NCBI GenBank assembly: GCA_936450465.1
Contig: OW388305.1
Location: 53,930,625 to 53,994,624 of the forward strand
From: Gibbula magus
Taxonomy: Eukaryota; Mollusca; Gastropoda; Trochida; Trochidae
DNA: 64,000 nt
Direction of reading: 5' to 3'
Shown: in pieces, positions 11,000-20,275 of the stretch
How positions within the stretch are numbered: position 1 is the first letter of the stretch
How the letters are laid out: each line of letters begins with the position of its first letter
Notes under the pieces: model-generated
Told to the model about the DNA's origin: nothing
The model's input: the letters and a program-made list of their open reading frames with translations, nothing else
Database searches by the model: none
Made by a program: the position numbers and the translations under genes

Positions 11000-11610
11000 T
11001 TAGCTCATCAGGCTTGAAAGGCTCGATGGGCTTATGGCATAGCATGGTGCCCGGCGTCCGTCCATCCGTCCATCCGTCCGTAAACTTTTCGCTTTTTCGA
11101 CTTCTTCTCCAGAACCAATGTTTCCACAGAGCTGAAAAGTTGTGTGCAGACTCCTTGGCCAATGGGGATTCTAAATTGTAGATTTCGTGACCCCGTGCCC
11201 CTAAATGGGGTCACAGGGGTCACATCGTTAAAAACCTATTTTCATCTTCTTCTCCAGTTCCAAAAGGTCTAGAGAGCTGAAAAGTTGTGTAGAGACTCTT
11301 TGGTCAAAGGTGATTCTTAATTGTAGGATTGGTGACCCTGTGACTCCAAATACGGGTCACAGGGGTCATGATCTAAAAACCTATTTTTTGCTTGTTAACA
11401 ATGTATTACTTGAGATAACTTAGATATTCAACCTTAGATAATAAATCAAATCCTGATGAGCTACAGAGACCATGGCTCTATTTTAATGTACAGTACTGAC
11501 AATTTTGAAGACCAAGATTTTTCAGGGCAAAACAACAAAAAAACAATTTTGATATTCTACATCAAATTACAATTACTGATGAGCTACAGAGCCTGTGTCT
11601 CTATTTTTAT
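11000..11610 (+). repeat. dispersed mollusc-type repeat, copy 2
   Basis: A longer copy: 'tagctcatcaggcttgaaag' start, three 'catccgt' units, two internal modules of 'ggggattctaaattgtagat ... ggggtcacaggggtca', and an end with 'gatgagctacagagcc' repeated twice (about 11455 and 11580). The first and last motifs are partly complementary (gctcatc and gatgagc). Confidence 0.75.
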
Positions 11611-11703
11611 CAAAAGGAATCAAACATAAAGTATTTGAAGTAATACTTATTTCCTCATGAAAAGTGTATGTGTGATGCCTATTGACATGTTTCGCACTTG
11701 CAG

Positions 11704-11815
11704 GAAGCCTTGCTTACAAGGACATGAAAGAGAAAATGCAGAGCAAGAGCCTTCTACGTGCTATATAAGAACTGTCTCCAGTACTTCTATCCAGCAATGA
11801 AAACCAGGTACCGTA
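11704..11815 (+). pseudogene. exon of the split gene, apparently frameshifted
   Basis: Starts after an acceptor (cacttgcag) and continues the phase left by the 9871-10065 exon, reading SLAYKDMKEKMQSKSLLRA before an in-frame TAA. The frame one base further on continues plausibly (YKNCLQYFYPAMKTRY) up to strong donors (CAG|GTACCG or TACC|GTAAGT). One extra A near 11762-11768 would explain the break. The gene may be inactive, the base may be an assembly error, or there may be two different exons. Function unknown. Confidence 0.45.
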
Positions 11816-11837
11816 AGTATACGTTTGCTTTATATGA

Positions 11838-12200
11838 GCTAGTTTTAAGCTCCTAAGGCCTGAAAGGCCCAATCGGCTTATGGCAAGGCATGGTGTCCGG
11901 CATCCGGCCAGCCGTCTTCGCTTTTTCGCTTTTTCGACTTCTTCTCCAGAACCAATAACTTTAGGGAGCTGAATTTTTATGTGAAGACTCCTTGGCCTAT
12001 GGAGATTCTAAATTATACCCAAATAATGGCCACAGGGGTAATAACCTAAAAAGATATCTTTTTCTCCAGTCCCAAAAGCTCTAGAAAGCTGAAATGTAAT
12101 GTACAGATTCTTTGGCCAATGGGGATTCTAAATTATAGATTTGGTGACCTTGTGACCCCAAATATTGATCACAGAGGTCACCGCCTAAAAAACCTGGTGT
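11838..12200 (+). repeat. dispersed mollusc-type repeat, copy 3
   Basis: Begins 'aagctcctaaggcctgaaag' and contains 'gtccggcatccggccagc', 'cttcttctccagaacc' and 'ggggattctaaattatagat' modules. It lies about 20 bp after the previous exon, in the intron. Confidence 0.7.
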
Positions 12201-13174
12201 AATGAACTGTGAACATGAGTTTTTATGTGCACTTCATTCTGTAAAATAATCCCATGTAAGACCTGAGGGAATCTCATCTCATCTTTTTGAAAGTAGTAAC
12301 ATGTGCTTTGAGAAATGTAGTGATTAAGAAAAGAAAGAAACTTTGCACTTAATCTTATCCAATAGTAATGTGAAATATATATATGTATATATCAACTTCA
12401 GAGTAATATCTATGTCATGGACATGTTTGATGTAATCCATGTTAAGTTAGAAGTGTTGAATAGCCTGTGAACTGAATATTATGACAGGCCGCATAGGTAA
12501 AAATTGAAGAGAGAGGGGTTAAAAATGTTTATTTTACATTAGATATGTGAACTGAATATAACTGATGATGAAATAAGATAAGAATATTAGAACTAGCTAC
12601 ATGAGATTGTGATACCACATCATCTTCTCCAGAACAGAAGAATAAATAAGTGTTGGGAAAACACATTTAAAATACAAGTTCACTGGCTGTGAGTCCAGGA
12701 TCTGCATGTTGTGTAATTGCATTGAGTTGAACTGGGGAGTGACCACTCCCTGGTAAAGAGATAGCTAGCTGTTAGTGCTAATACACAGAAGTTTCAAGTT
12801 ACAACTGAGACAGGTTTAGTCTTACACTCAGATGCTCAAAAGAATTTATTAAATATTGAAAAGGAGCCTATTTGTAGAAAAGTCATTGATTATTTCTTGT
12901 GAAATATCTGTTCACTGTTCAGTTACTTATTTTCCCTTCTTGTTTTAACTAAAAGAATATTTAAAATCATACAAGTTATCGATAGGCATTCTGATTTGTT
13001 TGAACCACGTAAAACACTGAAATGTTTGATGCCAATTGCATTTATGTTAGAATACTGTATTTCACATGTATATCTTGATATAGATATAGCTGTCAATGGC
13101 TCCATTCTTAAAATCTTTCAATCATTACAATGTGTGCTACATTATACAACAAAGTCAACTGTTTTGTTTTTCAG

Positions 13175-13291
13175 AATGAGAACAGTGCAAACACACAGTC
13201 AAACCAGACTACTGAGTTTGAATTTTCTACCCAAGAGCAAAGAAAGGAACACACTCAGTTGTCAAACCGGTCAATGATGGACCAAAATATG
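13175..13291 (+). CDS. internal exon, unidentified hydrophilic segment
   Basis: Bounded by a strong acceptor (ctgttttgtttttcag) and a donor (ATG|GTAGGA). Exactly one frame is open over the full 117 bp; it encodes a Gln/Asn/Thr/Glu-rich, probably disordered linker beginning NENSANTQSNQTTEFEF. It is phase 0 at both ends, which does not join directly with the flanking candidate exons (phase 1 out before it; phase 1 or 2 in at 14057), so an exon or splice choice is missing from this model. Confidence 0.5.
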
Positions 13292-13339
13292 GTAGGAATG
13301 TAAGAAAACATTTTTTAATGAAGAACTAAAAGATGAAAT

Positions 13340-13480
13340 AACTCAAATTATGATTTTGGAGCTCAGTGGTGTACTGTAGGTGTTAACATGTGGCCTAGTG
13401 CCTCATTCTGTTTTTTTGTCCCTGGACAAGGCATTTCATCCATATGCACTCAGGGATAAACCTATGATGCGTTTCTGCGG
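13340..13480 (+). repeat. probable SINE fragment
   Basis: The words 'tttgtccctggacaaggca' and 'catccatatgcactcaggga' resemble the body of tRNA-derived SINEs of the 'cctggacaaggca' type, recalled from other invertebrate genomes. This explains the open frame at 13380-13757, which is therefore not called as a gene. Confidence 0.4.
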
Positions 13481-13617
13481 CATCTCCGCATCAAAGTTAA
13501 AAAACCTGTTACATATATGTGTTTCAAGTCTGATATATCATGCAATAGTAACATGTACCATTGTGCATTGGGAGTCTTCTATTGTTTTGAGAACATCAAT
13601 ATTTTTCACTTGCCACA

Positions 13618-13800
13618 GTGGCCTCAAATATGGGTCACAGGGGTCACAACCTAAAGATATATATTTGCATCTTCTTTTCCATTTTGAAAACTACTTGAAT
13701 ATTTTTTATACTTATGATAAATATTTCTGGAAAATTTACAGTTTGAAACTTATTTAGTGTGTTGTTTAAGCCTGTTGAGCTACAGAGCCTATGGTACTTG
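13618..13800 (+). repeat. dispersed mollusc-type repeat, 3' fragment
   Basis: Contains 'atgggtcacaggggtcacaa', 'cctaaagatatatatttgca' and the terminal 'gagctacagagcctatgg'. It lies in the last intron. Confidence 0.6.
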
Positions 13801-14056
13801 TTTATATATGAAAAAGTTTAACATAATTACAACCTGTCCTGTTTGTCCATTTCTTTGGACATTATGATTGCTTTACTCTTGTCTGAATGATTTTTATTAT
13901 AAAATCTAGATCCATTTGAATATTATAAATTGTGTCTACAGATATTGGCCACAATAAAATATTAACATGGGCTCTCTGATTGATTATTTTATAAAATACT
14001 GTCTCTATCACTCACTTTCTCTATCACTCACTTTATCAATAACACTATATTTGCAG

Positions 14057-14210
14057 AGTATGTGGATTTCCTCAAGGATGCCAATTCTACAAGCTGCCCA
14101 TGGAGGACTACAAAAATCTCACTTCTGTAGACCCAGCATTTTTCACCCCCAGTTCAAAGAAAAAAAGAGGAGAGGAGCTTGTTTCAAGATACCAGCTGAA
14201 TGAACGTTGA
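14057..14210 (+). CDS. last coding exon, unidentified protein C-terminus
   Basis: After an acceptor (tatatttgcag) the frame reads VCGFPQGCQFYKLPMEDYKN, then NLTSVDPAFFTPSSKKKRG and ends in YQLNER at TGA 14208-14210. It contains a two-Cys segment, an aromatic-rich stretch and a basic Lys/Arg run that may be a nuclear localisation signal. It is non-repetitive and is followed by a 3' UTR with AATAAA signals at 14252 and 14659, so it is the best-supported coding feature in the first 40 kb. The product is not recognised. Confidence 0.6.
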
Positions 14211-14690
14211 TGCTGGTCACAATGATATTACCTCAGACCTTGTGTTTAAAAAATAAACATTATGATGCTGCATCGAATCAACTTTCATGAAGATCGAAGG
14301 GAAATACATGAATGATTTGGCTTGCTTGAATGAAATATTTTCTTGATTTATATTGTATTCAAATCAAACATTTTTTTTAGGCATTTTGACAGTTCTACAT
14401 TACTTATGTTAAGAAATTGAACTGAAAAAAAAAATTGAATCATTTTCTTCATTTCGATAACACTGCACTGTCATTAATCAGACTGCCATTTGAAAATCGT
14501 TTTATTATTTGATCCTGTAACCATCACAATATCCGTACATGAACTGTTTTATAAATTTATCATATTTATAGGTATATTATATTTAATCAACAAACATTCT
14601 GCAGTGATTTATGAACTGTGAACTTTTGTCATGTATGAGACAAGATTTGTGGCTGTGAAATAAAGTTTATATCTTAAACTTAAATTCAAT
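14211..14690 (+). terminator. 3' untranslated region with poly(A) signals
   Basis: AATAAA occurs at 14252-14257 and again at 14659-14664 in a gtgAAATAAAgttt context. The AT-rich stretch between has no open frame. Either could set the transcript end of the gene whose last coding exon ends at 14210. Confidence 0.5.
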
Positions 14691-15264
14691 CTGCATTTTG
14701 AGTTTAAACATAGCCTGTTTCAATATTTATTAACTAGAAATAAAACTGTGAGTCTTCATAATCTGTAATGTCTATAATCAAGAAATGAAAGAAATTGTTA
14801 ATTTCTAGCAATTCATGACAGTGTATTTTCAAACAGTCATTATTAATGACTTATCATGACACTTTTTCCAAGAATGTTTAGACATTCTATTGCAGTCAGT
14901 GTAATGTGTCCTACCGGTATTAGAAGTTTACACATGTAAAATTTTTGCAACTTTAAAAAAAAACCTATTTTGTAGACCAACATCAATAGTCCCTTTTATA
15001 ATCCCTTATTGTGTAGGTTTGAATGTTAACCAGAGTCTGAGACCTAGTTTATTCATAACCGTTCTTACAATATTCCTTTTTGGAAGTGGGATGAAGACTG
15101 TTTATAGATAATTTGGAAATAACTTAGTGAACGTTTGCTGATCTTGTGTCAACATTGTTATTGAGTTTTGAATATCGGCCATACATTGACTTTTAATAAG
15201 TAGCAATGCCATGACAATCCTATTATCCAATTAACAGTAGAAAAGCATTTTGTAATCTGTATTT

Positions 15265-15905
15265 TTAGCTTATCAGGCCTGAAACGCCCGATTGACTCAT
15301 GGCATCCATCCGTAAACTTTTCGCTTTTTAGACTGCTTCTCCAGAACCAATGACTTTAGAGAGTTGACATTTTATGTGCAGAATCTTTGGCCACAATGGG
15401 GATTTTTGTCCCCCGCCGCAACGCGGAACGGGGGACTATGTATTCAGCGGCGTCCGTACGTCCGTACGTCACATTTCTTGTTTACGCGATATATTATGAA
15501 GCGTTGCATCCAGACTCTTCAAATTTGATGTCTGCCTACATTGTTGGAAGACGCAGACACCAGTCAATTTGGTGACCTTGACCTTATTTTCAAGGTCACC
15601 TCTACACTTTGACCACTTTTTGAACTTTTGTTACTCTTGTTGCGATATATCATGAACCCAAGCACTCAAAATCTTAAAATTTGCTGATCATCATGTCACT
15701 TTTTACCAGTAATGCAATATATAAAGTAGCTCCAATGATGTGTCTTACTAACTCAATGTCACCGGCGGGGGACATTGCCATGTTAGTGGCAAACACTTGT
15801 TAATTCTAGATTTGATGACCTTGTGACTCAATATAGGGTCACAGGGGTCACAACATTAATAACCTATTTTCATCTTCTTCTCCAGTATCAAAAGGTCTAA
15901 CAATA
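15265..15905 (+). repeat. dispersed mollusc-type repeat, copy 4, split by an insertion
   Basis: Begins 'tagcttatcaggcctgaaac' and keeps the 'aaacttttcgctttttagac' and 'aggggtcacaacattaataa' modules. It is interrupted at about 15405-15803 by a different repeat and resumes with 'aattctagatttgatgac'. Confidence 0.7.
15405..15803. mobile_element. nested repeat with GTCCCCCGCC / GGCGGGGGAC ends
   Basis: The insert has a short GC-rich inverted end pair (tgtcccccgccgcaacgcgg near the left, ccggcgggggacattgcca near the right), a 'ccgtacgtccgtacgtcac' double motif and an internal palindrome 'ggtgaccttgacc...ggtcacc'. It resembles a known class of mollusc repeat with gggggac ends, as far as I recall. 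The small frame at 15387-15575 spans its border and is not a gene. Confidence 0.6.
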
Positions 15906-16280
15906 ATGTAAGAAGTAATACTGTTCTTCAGTTGCTAATTCTATGTTAAGATAATACTGTTGCTATTGATATCTAATTAACCAGATTGTTTTACTTTTTT
16001 CAAGTAAGAAATTAACATGAAATTTAAAAGTGCAATTTAAATGACTATTGAATAATTTTATGGCAATGTTTGAAACAATAATATAATTTATTTAAGGGAA
16101 TGTGATTTTGTATGTGATTGTAATGGATAAATTCCAAACTAAATAAGCCTTTTCTCTAACAACTTTGTTTTTCTTTATACTCCTAAAAAATACAGACTGA
16201 AAATGTGTATTTTAATCTGAATATAAACGGGGGAAATGTATTTTAAAAATATGAATTATTTTTGTTTAAATAATCAGTCC

Positions 16281-16786
16281 AACTTTAAAGGTACATCCAT
16301 TGTGTTGTTGGGGGTCAAATATGCCAAACGTTATAAATGGTCTTATTTTATCGTGAAGTACCAACTGTTACCGAAAACTAACCTTTTGATGATAATCGAC
16401 TTAGTATATTGACGATATGAAGGTAAAAGTATCGATTTCTGATCGAAAACCGGACAATGCACCGCGTGTGGCGCGCGCCAATGAGTCAAACGTAATTTTG
16501 GAATCTTATTTAAACCAGACAAACTAACAGATTTTGGTTGATAATGTTCAATAGGTCATATAACTACTGTGCATGTTAATAGGACGTGTACTTTCGGTTT
16601 CTGCACATGCATAATGATGTTACTCGATTTTAATTGGAAACTATTAATTATGATATGTTTGGCGATTGGGAATGAATATGCAAGCTGAGTGAATTTGTTT
16701 GTATTGTAAACAGCAAATATGGTGTGTTGGAACGTATTAAAGCCAAATAAAATTTTATGAAACACAATGGATGCACCTTTAAAGTT
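16281..16786. mobile_element. MITE with AACTTTAAAGGTGCATCCAT termini
   Basis: The left end aactttaaaggtacatccat and the right end (reversed aactttaaaggtgcatccat) are inverted over about 27 bp. If the TTAA inside CTTTAAAGG is the target site, it is a TTAA-inserting (piggyBac-like) MITE of about 500 bp. The interior is non-coding; the frame at 16556-16795 includes the terminus itself. Confidence 0.65.
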
Positions 16787-17480
16787 GAAAGTCAAGATAT
16801 GTCATGCTGATCTTTGTATAAATTGTTGTCACATTAAAAGTTTCTTAACATAACATTTTTGCCTGAAGGTATACAATCTGTAACGAATATATCATATTCT
16901 TCTTTATTTAAATATGGTATTTGTTTGTACTTGTCAAGTAATTACTAAATGTCAATGATAATGTAAAATACAGGTATTTCAACTTTTAATTTTTTGGATT
17001 GAAAAACATTAGATTTGAATCAACTTACTAGTACTTTTCCCAGTATAGATCCATTCATCTGTTTTATCAACTTATCTATTCCATGTACATCAATCTCATC
17101 TGTTGTAAAAACATTCAACTGGCTTCCAATCACCTCGCTAATCCTTCATGCAGTCTCTGTTCATTCCACTTAATTAGCTATTAAACCTTTGACCATCAAC
17201 TCTATTTATTGTATAAACAACTCATCTCCAATCTGTTGTAAAAACAATTCATTGTTTCCCCCTTATGTATCACTTGCACAAGTTAATACTTTTGTTAATA
17301 AAATGAATTGGATTGTTCTTTTTGCTCCGTTGTCATTCTATTTACATGTTCATTGTCAAGATAGAAATCTCTCCATTGAGTTGATTTCTATTGTTAGTCA
17401 ATGAGGCTATAGGTGTTAATGACCACTGCAGATCATACTTAGAATCCAGTACAACATTTAGCTGAATTCTGTTTGTTGGA

Positions 17481-18025
17481 GAAATAATGCGGAAGTACCG
17501 CTAATAATAAAATTGCAGAATCTATGGTTGCGGAAATGCAATGGAAATCATCCAGATTTATTATAGTTGCGGAAATGCAATGGAAATCATGTGGATCTAT
17601 GGTTGCGGAAATGCAATGGAAATCATCCAGATTTATAGTTGCGGAAATGTAATGGAAATCATCCAGATTTATAGTTGCGGAAATGCAATGGAAATCATCC
17701 AGATTTATTCTAGTTGCGGAAATGCAATGGAAATCATCCAGATTTATAGTTGCGGAAATGCAATGGAAATCATCCAGATGTATTCTAGTTGCGGAAATGC
17801 AGTGGAAATGTTATGTTTTTATTAATGCTGAAATGCTGTGGAAATCAGTGGGTAACTGAAACCTGGCGGAAATCTTCCGGAGAATGGTTCATTATTCATT
17901 TCCGCACTTGCGGAAATGAACAAGAAATTTGCGGAAACGTAACTGAAACTATATGTAAAGTAAAATTTCCGTCACATTTCCGCAAGATTTCTACCTTGCG
18001 GAAATGAAGTTATTTTTGCTGTGAT
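17481..18025. repeat. GCGGAAAT array, copy 2, with tandem 33-37 bp units
   Basis: About eight tandem units of 'gttgcggaaatgcaatgg' plus 'aaatcatccagatttata' run from 17527 to 17815, followed by inverted ATTTCCGC/GCGGAAAT pairs to about 18003. The right edge 'gaagttatttttgctgtg' is the complement of the left edge of the cluster at 346. The tandem frame 17541-17825 translates to a repeated MEIIQIYSCGNA pattern, a by-product of the repeat length rather than evidence of a protein. Confidence 0.75.
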
Positions 18026-18089
18026 GAGTTTGGGTTACTTGTTTTGTGTAGGGAACAGTTAACGATCTAGCAACTTCGGTTGAATCAAT

Positions 18090-18280
18090 TTCCCTCCGTA
18101 AGGCAAAACTCACACCTGTCTTCATATCATTATTTCCGTCACTTTTCCGTGCTAAAATAGTGGAGCACTACACATCAAATGCATAGTTGGCTCTGATTTG
18201 CTAGTATAGAAAGGTGATGGAAATGCTTCAAGGCTTAAATAAGCCAAAATGGAGACTGGTGCAAGTTACGTCTCGCTGGA
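18090..18280. mobile_element. foldback MITE, GGCATAACTCTTGCCAG family, diverged copy 2
   Basis: Shares the inner words 'tccgtcacttttccgtgcta', 'gtggagcactacac', 'atgcatagttggc' and 'aaggcttaaataagccaaaa' with the copy at 58979, and the closing 'atggagactgg' with both others. Its outer ends are worn. Confidence 0.6.
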
Positions 18281-18531
18281 TTTGAATACTCATCAGCGAG
18301 TTGAAAGAAGGACAATTTTATTGATCATGTATCGACAATCATGGTAATAATCTTTGTACGGAAAAAGCAAAATGTAGATAGTCAAATTGTTTTATGACTG
18401 CATTTCTCATTGTCGCATTGAAGTTTGCCTTTAGTACCGAGATAAGTCAAGAAAATGAAACGATTAAAGAATAATTTATAATTATACATATAAATTATGT
18501 ACGGTGAATAAACTGTCCACATTTGTGACAC

Positions 18532-18652
18532 TTAGGGTTTTGCAAACTTGAATTCAGGGACTCTTATGAAAGCTCTTATTTTCTGCACAGCACATTATGG
18601 GTGAACCTTTCTACACTTCTTTCTTTTTCTATATGCACAGTATCTGTGAGAC
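18532..18652 (-). pseudogene. P2X7-like C-terminal domain exon remnant
   Basis: On the minus strand, after an acceptor-like ttttgttctag, the frame reads SHRYCAYRKRKKCRKVHP, then a TAA, then CAVQKIRAFIRVPEFKF up to a second stop. The order 'AYR-K ... (I/H)PxCAVxxIR' is the pattern I know from the C-terminal part of P2X7-like intracellular-domain proteins, which are multi-copy in molluscs and often linked to mobile elements. The in-frame stop suggests an inactive copy. It would pair with the exon at 19443-19270. The identification rests on pattern memory and needs a profile search. Confidence 0.42.
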
Positions 18653-19087
18653 CTAGAACAAAAAGTTTAGTTTTTATTATATAATCTGGAGTGAGATACT
18701 CAGTCCCATCAGTGTTAATAATTCTGGTAAGGATACATTCGGCTTATAATTCTATCTTTCTGAAAAAAATCGATAACCAGCTACACTACGATATAACTGG
18801 CTTCTAACGAGTTCCCTATCATCGGGGTAGTCCAGCTTTAGTGACTGCCAAATCTCACATTTATGTATTCATGTATTTATAGATCTTACTGTCTTTAATT
18901 ACAATTGAAGAGTGGTTTTGACCATAGATCTAAGTAATATTATTTAATATCAATACGTTTTTATGGCAAACATGATATGAATGATCGAGATTCAAGATAC
19001 ATTTTGTCCCATGAAACCGGTTTCATACGAATACGAACAGTAACATATGAATAAAGGAAATGTAATTTGTATTTACGGATTTTAATA

Positions 19088-19201
19088 AACACAAAAAGTG
19101 GTGGAATCCGCCTGCCAGATCCGGATTCTTCCAGAACCGCCAAAGTTTGGGAGAATCCAGAAGGATTTGGAAATCGGATTCCACCACTTTTTGTCCTGTG
19201 T
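19088..19201. repeat. 114-bp foldback (GGTGGAATCC arms)
   Basis: The arms 'acacaaaaagtggtggaatc' and 'gattccaccactttttgtcc' are inverted, with a second inner pair (gattcttccag and the related gagaatccagaag). It lies between the two P2X7-like fragments and probably inserted into or near their intron. Confidence 0.65.
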
Positions 19202-19269
19202 TTAGCTTTATGTAGACAGTAATTATTCAATGTTCGGCATAATCCACTACTAATTGTGAAATTGTAACG

Positions 19270-19443
19270 TTACAGTTTGCCAGTCCCATCTCTCTCAGAG
19301 TTGACCTCTGACAACCCATCCTCCCCTGATACTTGGTGTTCAGCTACATCTTGATTAACAATAGGTTCATAGTGATACGAACGGATGTTGTTTATGTCTG
19401 TTGGTTGAAAATCAACACTGGCGTCACTATCCGAGGAAGTCAT
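19270..19443 (-). pseudogene. P2X7-like N-terminal exon remnant
   Basis: ATG at 19443 opens a 57-codon acidic frame beginning MTSSDSDASVDFQPTDINN and containing RSYHYEP, which resembles the (I/P)(R/P)Y-(M/Q/H)-(F/Y)EP motif found near the start of many P2X7-like proteins, where a Ser/Asp/Glu-rich segment precedes a zinc-binding core. A donor-like CT|GTAACG lies just before the TAA. The Cys-rich core expected next was not found intact between 18.65 and 19.27 kb, where a foldback has inserted; hence the call as a broken gene. Confidence 0.42.
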
Positions 19444-19950
19444 AATAGTACTACAAACGTAGAAAAGACGCTATCGCTTATGCCTCAGCTTGGACGAAGA
19501 GCATCCTCGATGTCATATCACGCGACTGCTGCGAGCCTGATTAACTTTTGGGGATATCTGAAAAACGACACGTACCAAAAACGTTTTTTGAACGTTTCTA
19601 CATAAAATGTGGTATTTTAATACTTTTTTGATACACTATGTCTGAAACAATACTGTTAAACATTTTAAACCAATTTTTTCTGTAATATTCTCCTACAGAT
19701 GATCCAAGTTAAATAAAGCGCATATATAATATCAACTTTACTGGTAGGTCAACAAAGTAGATCTCAACTGTCCATCCCTTTATACTCACCGATCCTCTGT
19801 GGTCTAATGGGGTACAAATCGAAGTATTAACTGCTTTAAACTTGACAATTGTGTGGCTGGATAACCTTACTCAGTAGTACTTAGCCCTTACAGACAGTAA
19901 GTTGGGGGCCTTATATTGGATACTACCCTGTGGAGGGGATGCTGTAATGT

Positions 19951-20136
19951 GTAAGGCCCTCAAAGCGGTATTATCCAGTGTAAGGCCCTCCCAGCGGGGT
20001 ATTATCCAGTGTAAGGCCCTCCCAGCAGGGTAATATCCAGTGTAAGACCCTCCCAGTGGGGTATTATCCAGTGTAGGGCCCGCCCAGCGGGGTATTATCC
20101 AGTGTAAGGCCCTTCCAACGTGGTATTATTCAGTGT
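19951..20136 (+). repeat. 31-bp minisatellite, six units
   Basis: Six tandem units of 'gtaaggccctcccagcgggg' plus 'tattatccagt' with small differences. Just upstream (19905-19950) a related motif, 'ttggatactaccctgtggag', lies in inverted orientation, so the whole is a foldback with a tandemly expanded arm. Confidence 0.85.
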
Positions 20137-20239
20137 CGACAGGGTTTGTAAGGTCCTATTGCCAGGGGAAACTATTCAAAGAGTGTTGGACCTTTCAAAA
20201 TCGATGGTTCGATATTGATTTTGATATTGGCCATGCCAA

Positions 20240-20275
20240 GAAGCGATAAACAATAACTCACTCACTCACTTTAAA
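20240..20275 (-). repeat. SINE fragment (GTGAGTGAGT type)
   Basis: 'gcgataaacaataactcact' followed by further cactcact matches the reversed start of the gastropod SINE 'agtgagtgagt...ttttacgcc'. Two other fragments in the window (38758-38820 and 41905-41957) show the same head. Confidence 0.5.

Noticed and set aside
13380..13757. 125-codon frame within the last intron of the split gene
   Set aside because: Overlaps a SINE-like stretch and the 3' part of a dispersed repeat; no splice borders.
17527..17815. Possible CRISPR array
   Set aside because: The units are contiguous degenerate tandem repeats with no unique spacers, in an animal genome.
17541..17825. 94-codon frame with repeated MEIIQIYSCGNA pattern
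   Set aside because: Direct translation of the tandem GCGGAAAT array; unit lengths near multiples of three keep it open by chance.
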